Positions 44,411-52,580 of a stretch of DNA of 64,000 nucleotides are shown here, in pieces. Both the position numbers and the translations under genes were made by a program. The stretch lies in the NCBI RefSeq assembly GCF_963931295.1, contig NZ_OZ007001.1:992001-1056000 (forward strand), in the 5' to 3' direction. The stretch is from an uncultured Mailhella sp. Lineage in GTDB: Bacteria; Desulfobacterota; Desulfovibrionia; Desulfovibrionales; Desulfovibrionaceae. Each line of letters begins with the position of its first letter. Positions within the stretch are counted from its first letter, which is position 1. The notes under the pieces are model-generated. The model was given only the letters and a program-made list of their open reading frames with translations, made no database searches and had not been told where the DNA came from.

Positions 44411-45550
44411 ATGGCAGAGCCTTTCCAGATTCCGGGCCTCGCAGACCTGCGCAGGCAGATTGACGACGTGGACTCCCAGCTTCTTGAGCTTCTGAACCGG
44501 CGGGCAGGCCTGAGCGTGGCCGTCGGACAGGCCAAGAGACAGGTGTCGGGCAAGGTGTTCGATCCGGCCAGGGAGGCCAGGCTTCTGGAAGGGCTCGCCA
44601 AACGCAACCCCGGTCCGCTGAAGACGGAGCACATCCTTTCCATCTGGCGCGCCGTGCTCTCCGCTTCCCGTTCTCTGCAAAAACCGTGCGCCGTGGCCTA
44701 TCTCGGCCCGGAAGGCACGTTCTCCTACTTCGCGGCCATGGACTTTCTCGGCGAATCCATGACCTTCGTGCCCTGCCGCGACTTCCATGAAATTTTCCGC
44801 GGCGTGAGCCTCGGCCAGTTCGACGCGGGCGTCATTCCGCTGGAAAATTCCATTCACGGCACCATCACCCAGAGCTTCGACCTGTTCTCTCAGTACGAGG
44901 TGAACATTCAGGCCGAATTCTATTCCCGCATCGCCAACAGCCTGCTCAGCCGGGAAACGTCGCTCGACAACGTGAAAACCGTGTACTCGCACGCGCAGCC
45001 GCTCGGCCAGTGCGCCACCTGGCTGCGCGCCCATCTGCCCGGAGCAAGGCTCGTTTCCGTGGACTCCACGGCCGCCGCCGCATGGAAGGCCTCGCAGGAA
45101 GCGGGAGCCGCGTCCATAGGTCACCGCAGCATGGCCGAAAAGCTGGGCATGGGCTCCCTTGCCGACAACATTCAGGACGACGCCGCCAACTGGACGCGCT
45201 TCGTGCTCATCCGCGCGGGTGAAGTCCCTGCCGGAAGCCCGCACGAAACCGACGCCGACAACTTCAAGTCGTCGCTGCTCTTCACGGTGAAGAACAAGGC
45301 CGGCACGCTCTGCGACGTGCTCAACGTGTTCTCCGCGCACAAGGTGAACATGACCAAGCTCGAATCCCGTCCGCTGAAGGGCCGGTGCTGGGACTACATT
45401 TTCTTTGCCGACGTGGAATGCGATCTCACCGCCTCCCGCCGCGCCGATCTCATCCGCGATCTTGCCGCCTGCTGCACGTCTCTGCGCGTGCTCGGCTGCT
45501 ATCCCGAAGGACCGCGTCTCGATTCAACCGCCAACACCACAGGATTCTGA
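44411..45550 (+). CDS. pheA: Bifunctional chorismate mutase / prephenate dehydratase
   Basis: This 379-residue enzyme makes phenylpyruvate from chorismate. AroQ chorismate mutase spans about residues 5-90 (LADLRRQIDDVDSQLLELLNRRAGLSVAVGQAK). Prephenate dehydratase spans about 95-275 (YLGPEGTFSYFAA, VIPLENSIHGTITQSFD). The C-terminal ACT domain has the Phe-binding LESRPLKGRCWDYIFF, so feedback inhibition by Phe is expected. Confidence 0.97.
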   Translation: MAEPFQIPGLADLRRQIDDVDSQLLELLNRRAGLSVAVGQAKRQVSGKVFDPAREARLLEGLAKRNPGPLKTEHILSIWRAVLSASRSLQKPCAVAYLGPEGTFSYFAAMDFLGESMTFVPCRDFHEIFRGVSLGQFDAGVIPLENSIHGTITQSFDLFSQYEVNIQAEFYSRIANSLLSRETSLDNVKTVYSHAQPLGQCATWLRAHLPGARLVSVDSTAAAAWKASQEAGAASIGHRSMAEKLGMGSLADNIQDDAANWTRFVLIRAGEVPAGSPHETDADNFKSSLLFTVKNKAGTLCDVLNVFSAHKVNMTKLESRPLKGRCWDYIFFADVECDLTASRRADLIRDLAACCTSLRVLGCYPEGPRLDSTANTTGF

Positions 45551-45553
45551 TTC

Positions 45554-46873
45554 ATGATAACGCTTCAGGCCCCCGCATCCAAATCCGTCTCCCACCGCAC
45601 GCTCATTGCGGCCGCGCTCGCACACGGCTCGTCGCTGGTGCGCCACGCGCTCTCCAGCGCCGATCTTGAGCGCACGCGCGACATTCTCCACACCGCAGGG
45701 GCCGTCATGGAGGATCTCGGCGACGGAAACTGGCGCGTGCAGGGCATGGAGAAAGGCCCGGTCGGCGGAATTGACGAGCCCGCCGACTGCAACGTGGGCG
45801 AATCGGGCACCACCTGCCGCCTGCTCACCGCCGTGCTGGCCGCCGGTCGCGGCTCGTTCCGCATTCACGGCGTTCCGAGAATGCACGAACGCCCCATCGG
45901 CGCGCTCGCCAAGGCCCTTCAGGCGCTCGGCGCTCGCGTGACCTTTGAGGAAAAGGAAGGCTATCCGCCCCTCGTGCTTTCCACGGACGGCCTTGCCGGC
46001 GGCGACGTGGACATGAGCGTGGACGAATCGAGTCAGTTTCTTTCCGGCCTGCTTCTGGCCGCGCCCTTCTGCCCCTCGCCGCTGCGCATTTCTCTCACGG
46101 GCAAAAAGGTGGTCTCCTGGCCCTACGTGGGACTCACGCTGCAGGTGCTGGAAGACTTCGGCATCGCCTTTGAGGTGGAAACGCTGGCGGGCGGCGCATG
46201 GAAGCGCGTGCCGTGGAAAAGCGTTCAGGAAGCGCGGCCCGGAGAGCTTCGCATCACCGTGCATCCCGGCAGCTACAAAAGCGGCGAATACCGCGTGGAA
46301 GGCGACTGGTCCGGAGCCTCGTACCTTCTTGCCGCCGGAGCCGTGGGCCGCGAGCCCGTGCTCGTGACGGGGCTTCGCCCCGACTCCTTGCAGGGCGACC
46401 GCGCCATCCTGAGCATTCTGCGGGACATGGGCGCGTCCATCGACGTGCGCGGCGACGGCATTCTCGTGAGTCCCTCGAAGATGCACGGCATCACCGTGGA
46501 CATGGGCGCCTGCCCCGATCTCGTGCCCACCGTGGCCATGACGGCGGCCTATGCCGAAGGCGAAACGCGCATGGAAAACATCGCCCACCTCCGCCTCAAG
46601 GAATGCGACCGCATTTCCGCCTGCGCCGCGGAACTTTCCCGCATCGGCGCGTCCGTGGAGGAAGGAGCGGATTATCTTGTCGTGCGCGGCCTTGCGCCGG
46701 ATACGCCTTCCATTCCCGAAGGCACGGTATTTCACGCCTACAACGATCACCGCATCGCCATGTCCGCGTCGCTGCTCGGCCTCGGCCGGGGGCAGCGCGT
46801 CGTGGTGGACGATCCCGCCGTGGTGTGCAAGTCCTTCCCCGAATTCTGGAACGTGTGGAGCGCCCTTGCATGA
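45554..46873 (+). CDS. aroA: 3-phosphoshikimate 1-carboxyvinyltransferase (EPSP synthase)
   Basis: This 439-residue enzyme joins shikimate-3-phosphate and phosphoenolpyruvate. It has the signature ESGTTCRLLTAVLA, the RMHERPIGALAKAL loop, and RLKECDRISACAAEL near the C-terminus. The start is three bp after pheA and the stop overlaps tyrA (ATGA). Confidence 0.96.
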   Translation: MITLQAPASKSVSHRTLIAAALAHGSSLVRHALSSADLERTRDILHTAGAVMEDLGDGNWRVQGMEKGPVGGIDEPADCNVGESGTTCRLLTAVLAAGRGSFRIHGVPRMHERPIGALAKALQALGARVTFEEKEGYPPLVLSTDGLAGGDVDMSVDESSQFLSGLLLAAPFCPSPLRISLTGKKVVSWPYVGLTLQVLEDFGIAFEVETLAGGAWKRVPWKSVQEARPGELRITVHPGSYKSGEYRVEGDWSGASYLLAAGAVGREPVLVTGLRPDSLQGDRAILSILRDMGASIDVRGDGILVSPSKMHGITVDMGACPDLVPTVAMTAAYAEGETRMENIAHLRLKECDRISACAAELSRIGASVEEGADYLVVRGLAPDTPSIPEGTVFHAYNDHRIAMSASLLGLGRGQRVVVDDPAVVCKSFPEFWNVWSALA

Positions 46874-47706
46874 GCGAACGCATCGTCATTGTAGGGTGCC
46901 GCGGCCGCATGGGCTCCATGCTCATGGAGCGATTCGGCCGCAATCCGGAACTTGCCCCCGCAGGTCTCGATCTGCCCTTTGAGGAGCAGGCCGTGCAGGA
47001 GGCCTGTCGGGGTGCGCGCCTGGTGCTTTTGTGCATACCGGCCACGGCCATAGCCGACACCGTCGCCCTGCTTCGCCCCTTCATGGAGAAAAGCGCCATC
47101 CTTGCCGACATCACCTCGGTAAAGGAACTGCCCATGCAGCACATGGAAAGTCTGTGGGACGGGCCGGTGGTGGGCACGCATCCGCTCTTCGGGCCCGTGC
47201 CCGCGCAGGACTTGGAACTGCGCGTGACCATCGTGCCCGGCAGGCGGGCCTCGGAAGAGGACACATGTTTTGTGGAGAGCCTGTTTCAGGGCTTCGGCTG
47301 CGTGACCTTCCGCGCCACGGCCGAAGAACACGACATCGCGGAAGCCAAGATTCAGGGCATGAACTTCATCACGAGCGCGGTGTATTTCGCCATGACGGCG
47401 GAAGACCCCGCGCTCCTGCCGTACATAACGCCCTCCTTCCTGCGGCGCATGAACTCCTCGGAAAAGCAGCTCATGGAAGACGGCGCGCTGTTCACCTGGC
47501 TTTTCGAGGCCAATCCCCACAGTCAGGCCATGACGCGCCAGTACCGCAATCTGCTTTCGCTGGCCGCCGCGGGCGATGTGGACCTCATTCTGCACAAGGC
47601 CCGCTGGTGGTGGAAGGAAGGCGAGGAAAAAAAGAAAATTCACGAAGAAGCCCGCAAGGTGGCTCTCCAGTCGGCCCGTATGGGGCTGAAAAAAGGACTA
47701 CAATAA
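46870..47706 (+). CDS. tyrA: Prephenate dehydrogenase
   Basis: This 278-residue enzyme oxidatively decarboxylates prephenate towards tyrosine. A Rossmann motif IVIVGCRGRMGSMLMERFG opens the protein; the catalytic His lies in VVGTHPLFGPVP and the helical C-terminal half carries AEEHDIAEAKIQGMNF. There is no fused chorismate mutase or ACT domain. Start overlaps the aroA stop and the stop overlaps the aroC start by one base. Confidence 0.93.
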   Translation: MSERIVIVGCRGRMGSMLMERFGRNPELAPAGLDLPFEEQAVQEACRGARLVLLCIPATAIADTVALLRPFMEKSAILADITSVKELPMQHMESLWDGPVVGTHPLFGPVPAQDLELRVTIVPGRRASEEDTCFVESLFQGFGCVTFRATAEEHDIAEAKIQGMNFITSAVYFAMTAEDPALLPYITPSFLRRMNSSEKQLMEDGALFTWLFEANPHSQAMTRQYRNLLSLAAAGDVDLILHKARWWWKEGEEKKKIHEEARKVALQSARMGLKKGLQ

Positions 47707-48764
47707 TGCGTTACAGCCTGTTCGGCGAATCCCACGGCCCGGCCATCGGCGTCGTGCTTCAGGGCGTCCCCTCGGGACTCGACATCGACGAGGACTTCAT
47801 CCGCGCCGAAATGGCGCGCCGCGCGCCCGGCAAATCGCCGCTTGCCACGGCAAGGAATGAAAAGGACGAAGTGCGCATCCTGAGCGGCGTGTTCGAGGGC
47901 AAGGCCTGCGGCACGCCCCTTTGCGGCGTGATAGAAAACACCGACACCCGCTCCCGCGACTACGCCGCCACCCGCTGGCTCGCCCGTCCCGGCCACGCGG
48001 ACTTCACCGCTCATCTGCGCTACCGCGGTTTTGAGGACTACCGCGGCGGCGGTCACTTTTCCGGCCGCCTCACGGCTCCGCTGGTCTTTGCCGGAGCCGT
48101 GGCCAAGCTGGCCCTGCGCGCCCGGGGCGTGGAAGTGCTCGCGCGCGTCAAAAGCATTGCGGGCATCGATGACGCCCCCCTCGATCTCGCCACTCCCGAT
48201 GCCGAGGCTCTGCGGGCCGCGGCCCGCAAGCCCCTGCCCGTCATCGACGACGCGCGCGGCGAAGCCATGCAGCAGGCCATTCTCGACGCCCGAGGCGACG
48301 GCGATTCCGTGGGCGGACTCATCCAGTGCTTTGCGCTCAACGTTCCCGCCGGACTCGGCAGCCCGGACTTCGATGAAAACATCGAAACCCTCATCGCACG
48401 GCACATGTTTGCCGTGCCCGCGGTCAAGGGCCTGGCCTTCGGCGCGGGCTTCGACTTCGCTTCCATGCGCGGAAGCGAGGCCAACGACTCTCTCACGCCG
48501 GGCACTCCCTTCCGCACCCGCACCAACAACAACGGCGGCATCAACGGCGGCATTTCCAACGGCATGCCCGTCGTGTTCACCGTGGTCGTCAAGCCCACGC
48601 CCTCCATCGGCAAAGAGCAGGAGACCGTCAACATGAACACCAGCGAGGCCGCAAAGCTCATCATCACCGGCAGGCACGATCCCTGCATTCTTTCGCGCGC
48701 CGTGCCCGTCATCGAGGCCGCCTGCGCGCTGGCCCTCACCGAACTGCCGGGAGTGCTCGCATGA
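47706..48764 (+). CDS. aroC: Chorismate synthase
   Basis: This 352-residue FMN-dependent enzyme forms chorismate from EPSP. Signatures are FGESHGPAIGVVLQG, RPGHADFTAHLRY with the catalytic His, FEDYRGGGHFSGRLTAP and TNNNGGINGGISNGMP. ATG 47706 forms TAATG with the tyrA stop. Confidence 0.97.
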   Translation: MRYSLFGESHGPAIGVVLQGVPSGLDIDEDFIRAEMARRAPGKSPLATARNEKDEVRILSGVFEGKACGTPLCGVIENTDTRSRDYAATRWLARPGHADFTAHLRYRGFEDYRGGGHFSGRLTAPLVFAGAVAKLALRARGVEVLARVKSIAGIDDAPLDLATPDAEALRAAARKPLPVIDDARGEAMQQAILDARGDGDSVGGLIQCFALNVPAGLGSPDFDENIETLIARHMFAVPAVKGLAFGAGFDFASMRGSEANDSLTPGTPFRTRTNNNGGINGGISNGMPVVFTVVVKPTPSIGKEQETVNMNTSEAAKLIITGRHDPCILSRAVPVIEAACALALTELPGVLA

Positions 48765-49279
48765 AAAATCTCGTGCTCATAGGACTTTCCGGCTGCGGCA
48801 AGAGCACCTTCGGCAGAAAGCTCGCAAAAAGACTGCGCCTGCCGCTTCTCGACACCGACGTCATGATCGAAAAAAAGACGGGCCGCTCCATTCCGGACAT
48901 CTTTGCCGCAGACGGCGAGTCGGGCTTCCGGGACATCGAATCCGCCTGTGCCCGGGAAGCCGCCGCCGTGCAGGGGGCCGTCATATCCACGGGCGGAGGC
49001 ATGATTCTGCGCGAAGAAAACATGAAGGAACTTTCCAAAAACGGCCTTGTCGTCTTCATCGACCGCCATCCTTCCCGCATTCTCCGCTCCACCACGCTGA
49101 AGGATCGCCCGCTTGTGCAGGACGACAGAGACAAGCTCTTCCGCCTCTATGCCGCCCGACTTGCCCTGTACCGACGTCACGCCGACGTGACCGTTCCCAA
49201 TCACGGCAGCCCGCGCACCCTGAAGCGCCGTATTCTCCAGGTACTGCGGCATTACCGCCGCAGCAATTCCCACGTCTGA
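48761..49279 (+). CDS. aroK: Shikimate kinase
   Basis: This 172-residue P-loop kinase phosphorylates shikimate. The Walker A GLSGCGKSTFGRKL, the shikimate Asp-Arg motifs (LDTDVMIEKKTG, FRDIES), ISTGGGMILREEN and the lid RPLVQDD are present. Start overlaps aroC by four bases. Confidence 0.95.
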   Translation: MKNLVLIGLSGCGKSTFGRKLAKRLRLPLLDTDVMIEKKTGRSIPDIFAADGESGFRDIESACAREAAAVQGAVISTGGGMILREENMKELSKNGLVVFIDRHPSRILRSTTLKDRPLVQDDRDKLFRLYAARLALYRRHADVTVPNHGSPRTLKRRILQVLRHYRRSNSHV

Positions 49280-49294
49280 GCCCCGGAGTCTTCC

Positions 49295-50161
49295 ATGAGC
49301 AGCATTCTGAACGGAAAGAAACTGGCCGTCATCGGCGATCCCATCGAACACAGCCTCTCCCCGCTCATTCAGCAGGCCATGCTGGACGAACTCGGCCTCT
49401 ACTGCACCTACGGCCGCATCCTCGTTCCCGCCGGAACCGTGGCGGCCTGGCTGCCCGGCGCTCCCGGCATGAACCTTGCGGGCTTCAACGCCACCATGCC
49501 GCACAAGACAGATCTCGTGCCTCTCATGAACACGCTCTCCGACGACGCGCGCATGTACCACTCCGTGAACACCGTGGTTATCCGCGACGGACTTTTTCAC
49601 GGTCACAACACCGACGGCGCGGGATTCCTCAGCTCCCTGCTCAATGAAGGCATCCGGCCGGAAGGAAAAAAGATTGCCGTGTACGGCGCCGGAGGGGCTG
49701 CCCGCTCCGTGGTGCTCAAGCTTGCCGCGGCGGAAGCCAAGTCCATTGCCGTGTGCTGCCGCACCCCGGCCAAGGCCGAAGAACTCGCCCGCTCCTCGGC
49801 CCGCGTGCATGTGGTCGCCCTCGGCAGCCCGGACTTTGAACGGACGCTGACCGAAGCGGATCTGTTCATCAACTGCACGCCGCTCGGCATGAAGGGCGTT
49901 CCCTCGCAGTTTGCCGACTTCCGTTTTCTCGACGCCCTGCCCGCCTCCGCGCCGGTGTGCGATGTCATCTACCGGCCGCTCAAGACCGAACTTCTGAAGG
50001 AAGCGGAAAAACGCGGACATCAGACCATGAACGGCCTCGGCATGCTCATTCATCAGGCCATTCTCGCGCTGGAACTGTTCGCCGCCATGCCGCTCGACGC
50101 CGCGCTCATGAAAAAGGCCGTGGAAAAAAGGCTGATTCCGGTGCTGCATCAGAAAGTCTGA
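49295..50161 (+). CDS. aroE: Shikimate dehydrogenase (NADP)
   Basis: This 288-residue enzyme reduces 3-dehydroshikimate. The N-terminal substrate domain has IGDPIEHSLSPLIQQAML and FNATMPHKTDLV (catalytic Lys, with Asp in HNTDGAGF). The NADP fold has VYGAGGAARSVVLKL and CRTPAKAEEL. It is the last gene of the aro operon, 15 bp after aroK. 3-Dehydroquinase, the step before it, is not encoded in the window. Confidence 0.96.
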   Translation: MSSILNGKKLAVIGDPIEHSLSPLIQQAMLDELGLYCTYGRILVPAGTVAAWLPGAPGMNLAGFNATMPHKTDLVPLMNTLSDDARMYHSVNTVVIRDGLFHGHNTDGAGFLSSLLNEGIRPEGKKIAVYGAGGAARSVVLKLAAAEAKSIAVCCRTPAKAEELARSSARVHVVALGSPDFERTLTEADLFINCTPLGMKGVPSQFADFRFLDALPASAPVCDVIYRPLKTELLKEAEKRGHQTMNGLGMLIHQAILALELFAAMPLDAALMKKAVEKRLIPVLHQKV

Positions 50162-50163
50162 TC

Positions 50164-50187
50164 CGGAACGGGGCACGCCCCGTTCCG
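50164..50187 (+). terminator. Hairpin at the end of the aro operon
   Basis: A perfect 10-bp stem CGGAACGGGG/CCCCGTTCCG with a four-base loop begins three bases after the aroE stop. No T run follows. Confidence 0.5.
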
Positions 50188-50555
50188 AACGCCGCTGCAT
50201 CAATGATCCCCCGCGGGGCAGATTTCCCGCCGGATTCCGCCCCGTCTGCCAAAAGACGCGTGTCCGAAACGATGCGGCGCGAGAATCTCGCCCTGCGCCG
50301 TTTTCTCCCGTGCCGCCCGCCTTCCCACAGGCAAAAATGCGGCGCAGTCCGGACAATGCCATGCCCGCCATGTTGCGACGACGCGCAGGCCTGGTGCAAG
50401 GCGCAGCTCCGCGCGTCATGACGCCGGACGTGCGCGGCCCGCGCCTCCTAAAAAACGGCAACTATTTCATCCTCCACAAAACGCTGCGGCTGTCTCACCG
50501 GGTCGGCAAACGCTTCGTCCCGGCTCCTCCGGCGGATTTTCTCAGCACTTCCACG
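50188..50555. other. Intergenic stretch without a visible gene
   Basis: About 370 bp between the aro operon end and a bidirectional terminator. Short frames exist but lack ribosome sites. Confidence 0.5.
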
Positions 50556-50593
50556 AAAAAAAGAACCGACTCGGTCACAAGTCGGTTCTTTTT
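50556..50593. terminator. Bidirectional terminator
   Basis: Stem GAACCGACT/AGTCGGTTC (50563-50571 with 50580-50588) has A residues to the left and five T to the right. Confidence 0.85.
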
Positions 50594-50722
50594 CCGGATA
50601 CTCTCTCGCCGCTGCTTTTTCTCTTGAACATTTCCTCCGGGCTTTTCCCCGCGGCTTCGGCAACGCGGAAAATACGCTTCGGCATTTCAGGTCTTGAAAC
50701 TTTTCGGACGGTACTCGCCGCA

Positions 50723-50779
50723 GCCTGAATCCTCATGTTCAGGCGGGTCATCCGGGCGTCGGCGCGCCCGGATGACCCG
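50723..50779 (-). terminator. Two hairpins after the flavodoxin gene
   Basis: A perfect 15-bp stem (50744-50758 with 50765-50779) lies 20 bp after the flavodoxin stop on the minus strand. A second stem CCTGAA/TTCAGG (50723-50743) follows. No clear T tract is present; the bidirectional terminator at 50556 would finish the job. Confidence 0.6.
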
Positions 50780-50799
50780 ATCAACACAGACTCTTGTCT

Positions 50800-51243
50800 T
50801 TACAGATCCTCAATGATGCGGTCGCACCAGGCGTCCACGTCATCCTTGTTGCCGGAATAGTCGCCGTCCACCTTGAGGCCCTCTTCCATAATCACGGCGC
50901 CCAGGCCGGAAAGCCGGTTTTCAATCACGTCCACCGCGCCGCAGAAATGCTCAAAACTGCTGTCGCCGCTGGCAAAACAGGCCGCCTTCTTGCCGCTTGC
51001 GCCGATGGCGTCGAAATTCTCGAACAGAGTGTTGAAGTCGTCCTGCATTTCCACCTCGTCCGTGCCCCAGGCCGAGCAGCCGAACAGTGCGGCGTCGTAG
51101 CCGTTGCACAGTCCTTCGGCCGACGCGTCGGCAGCGTTCAGCAGCGTGACGTCGTGACCGGCGTTTCCGATGCGTTCGGCGAGAGCTTCGGCAATACCCG
51201 CGGTATTGCCCGTCGTGGAACCATACACAATGAGAATCTTCAT
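50800..51243 (-). CDS. fld: Flavodoxin
   Basis: This 147-residue FMN protein is a low-potential cytoplasmic one-electron carrier that replaces ferredoxin, typically under iron limitation. The phosphate loop IVYGSTTGNTAGIAEALA, the FMN-stacking region SAWGTDEVEMQDDF (Trp) and GCSAWG/GDSSFEHFCGA loops fit the short-chain Desulfovibrio type. ATG 51243 has GGAG eight bases upstream and GGAGG further up. No promoter is visible nearby; the best one lies about 970 bp upstream with a Fur-like palindrome. Confidence 0.95.
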   Translation of the reverse strand: MKILIVYGSTTGNTAGIAEALAERIGNAGHDVTLLNAADASAEGLCNGYDAALFGCSAWGTDEVEMQDDFNTLFENFDAIGASGKKAACFASGDSSFEHFCGAVDVIENRLSGLGAVIMEEGLKVDGDYSGNKDDVDAWCDRIIEDL

Positions 51244-51441
51244 GGCTTTCTCCAGAAAAACCTCCGAAACAGAGACTCTAGGGCAGTGGCCGGTTCCCGA
51301 CCCCGTGTCGGAAACCGGCGATCCCTGTCCCGGAGGGAAGATGAGTTCGCGTTTTTTTGCACGGCGGAGAGCATACCGCCCCTCTCCGCCGTGCTCGACC
51401 AGGAGTACGCACCCCGCACGCGCGGGATGGATGCAGGACAG

Positions 51442-51480
51442 AAATTTTGCCGGACCTTCGCTGTGAGCCGAACGTCCGGC
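51442..51480. repeat. Structured repeat, copy 1
   Basis: AAATTTTGCCG followed by a stem GCCGGAC (51449-51455) / GTCCGGC (51474-51480). A run of nine G and AGG follows at 51483-51494. Confidence 0.7.
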
Positions 51481-51520
51481 CTGGGGGGGGGAGGAGACTG
51501 GAGCCTTGCGGCCCCAGAGC

Positions 51521-51555
51521 AAATTTTGCCGACATGTCATGGCGTGCATGCCGGC
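51521..51555. repeat. Structured repeat, copy 2
   Basis: AAATTTTGCCG followed by GCCG-CATG (51528-51536) pairing with CATG-CGGC (51547-51555), with one A-C mismatch between the two blocks. A hairpin CTGGAGCC/GGCCCCAG precedes it. Confidence 0.65.
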
Positions 51556-51651
51556 AATGCGGAGGAGAACTTTTCGGGGCACCTGTTTTTCCCGAAAAGT
51601 ATGGCGAATGTGTTGACGAACAGAAACGTTCGTACTCCTGCCGCACGGCAG

Positions 51652-51682
51652 AAATTTTGCCGGAACACCCGCGTGGTCCGGC
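51652..51682. repeat. Structured repeat, copy 3
   Basis: AAATTTTGCCG followed by GCCGGA (51659-51664) / TCCGGC (51677-51682). The hairpin CTGCCG/CGGCAG directly precedes it (51638-51651). Confidence 0.7.
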
Positions 51683-51889
51683 ACGGAACGTCGCCTCGGA
51701 GTTCTCGACGTTCTTTATGGAGGCATGAAGCGCTCGGATCGCCTCATGCTGTTATGGCAAACATGCGTGGGCTCCTCGGGCCGTTCCCCACCGCGGGGAA
51801 CGGCCCTCGCCGCACCAGGAGACTGAGGGTTACCCTCAGCACGGAACACGACCCGGTCGTATTCCAATATTGAGCAGGCGAACCTGCGG

Positions 51890-51945
51890 AAATTTTGCCG
51901 CCTGACGACTCCGGCGCTTGCCGGGTCAAGCCATCGTCAGACGGC
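51890..51945. repeat. Structured repeat, copy 4
   Basis: AAATTTTGCCG followed by GCCG-CTGACGA (51897-51908) / TCGTCAG-CGGC (51934-51945) with one mismatch, enclosing a second hairpin CCGGC/GCCGG. A run of ten G and AGG follows at 51947-51959. The hairpin GCAGG/CCTGC precedes it. Confidence 0.7.
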
Positions 51946-52212
51946 CGGGGGGGGGGAGGTCAAAACCTTGTCCTGAACCTGTCGTTGCGAACTCTCTGAA
52001 ATTTTCAAAGAACCAGGGAGCGCCCTTTTCCAGACAGACGGAACTCTTCCGTCATTGCTCCGGTCTGCGGTCGACTTTCCGCGCTTCTTGCAAAGACACG
52101 GACCCGACGACTTTTTTTTCGACCGTCGCTCCCCTTCCGCGCCCGCCGACACGCAGTCTGTGCACGGCGGCTTTGGCGGGGCGTCCTTTTCCGGCGTCTC
52201 TCGTTGAAATCG

Positions 52213-52241
52213 ACATTAGTGAAAATGAATTTCAATGTCAA
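52213..52241 (-). promoter_or_regulatory. Minus-strand promoter overlapped by a Fur-like palindrome
   Basis: On the minus strand TTGACA (complement of 52236-52241) and TAATGT (complement of 52213-52218) are exactly 17 bp apart. The spacer contains the 7-1-7 palindrome TGAAAAT-G-AATTTCA (52220-52234), close to the Fur core TGATAAT-N-ATTATCA. An A/T-rich UP-like tract lies upstream (52242-52300). Flavodoxin, 970 bp away on this strand, is a classic Fur target in other bacteria. Confidence 0.6.
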
Positions 52242-52370
52242 CTTAATTTTTCTTTTTTTCCTATTCTTTTTGAAAAAACTTTTTTCTTATTGTCCATGAT
52301 TAGGACGACCACGCCCAAAATATAAAAATCTTATATTTCAGAATGATCAATAAGGGCACGCAACACTGAG

Positions 52371-52469
52371 TCACAAAACGTCGGGGCAGGAGCAATTGTC
52401 GCAGGTAGCGCTGAGAATGTTGCCGTCCTGCATGAGCGCCGCATCCCCTGCTCTTTCCCAGGTCGGCAT
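52371..52469 (-). CDS. Possible 32-residue Cys-containing small protein
   Basis: ATG at 52469 opens a frame beginning MPTWERAGDAALMQDG and ending NILSATCDNCSCPDVL, with three Cys spaced CxxCxC. The ribosome site is weak (AGGCG) and I know no homologue. It lies between the Fur-like promoter and a terminator on the upstream side. It could be chance or the relic of a longer gene. Confidence 0.25.
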   Translation of the reverse strand: MPTWERAGDAALMQDGNILSATCDNCSCPDVL

Positions 52470-52542
52470 TTCGCCTGCCGCGCCGTGAAGTTCCCGAATC
52501 CGCGTCTTCGAATGCTCCCTCAGGCGTTGCCGCCTGCAACAA

Positions 52543-52580
52543 TAAAAAAGTCGTGCCCGGGTGTTCCGAACACGACTTTT
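52543..52580. terminator. Bidirectional terminator
   Basis: Stem GTCGTG (52550-52555) with CACGAC (52571-52576), inner CCGG/CCG pairs, six A on the left and four T on the right. Confidence 0.7.

Larger units (their letters stand above)
51244..52206 (-). ncRNA. Hairpin-rich region, candidate long structured leader of flavodoxin or RNA gene
   Basis: No credible gene lies here. Perfect or near-perfect hairpins are packed tightly: 51289-51319, 51359-51394 (13 bp), 51449-51480, 51498-51517, 51528-51555, 51569-51600 (10 bp), 51638-51651, 51659-51682, 51778-51806 (12 bp), 51823-51839, 51874-51887 and 51897-51945. Four share the AAATTTTGCCG element (listed as repeats). Two G tracts of nine and ten (C tracts on the minus strand) follow repeats 1 and 4. 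No minus-strand hairpin with a T run is seen, so a transcript from the promoter at 52213-52241 could reach flavodoxin. Direction and function are inferred. Confidence 0.5.

Noticed and set aside
43343..45340. 665-residue open frame on the minus strand opposite aroB' and pheA
   Set aside because: Shadow of the two aro genes; no recognisable features.
50575..50787. 70-residue basic frame on the minus strand after flavodoxin
   Set aside because: No ribosome site at the start, it runs through a 15-bp perfect hairpin and its stop lies in a terminator stem; it could be chance.
51442..51959. CRISPR array or mobile-element iterons
   Set aside because: Spacing is irregular (79, 131, 238 bp), there are only four copies of 11 bases, and no cas, transposase or replication gene is near.
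51244..52206. FMN riboswitch before flavodoxin
   Set aside because: I do not see the conserved FMN-aptamer blocks; the hairpin repeats do not resemble it.
51918..52325. 135-residue frame on the plus strand
   Set aside because: It runs through the G tract and the promoter/Fur-like site and has no domain or ribosome site.
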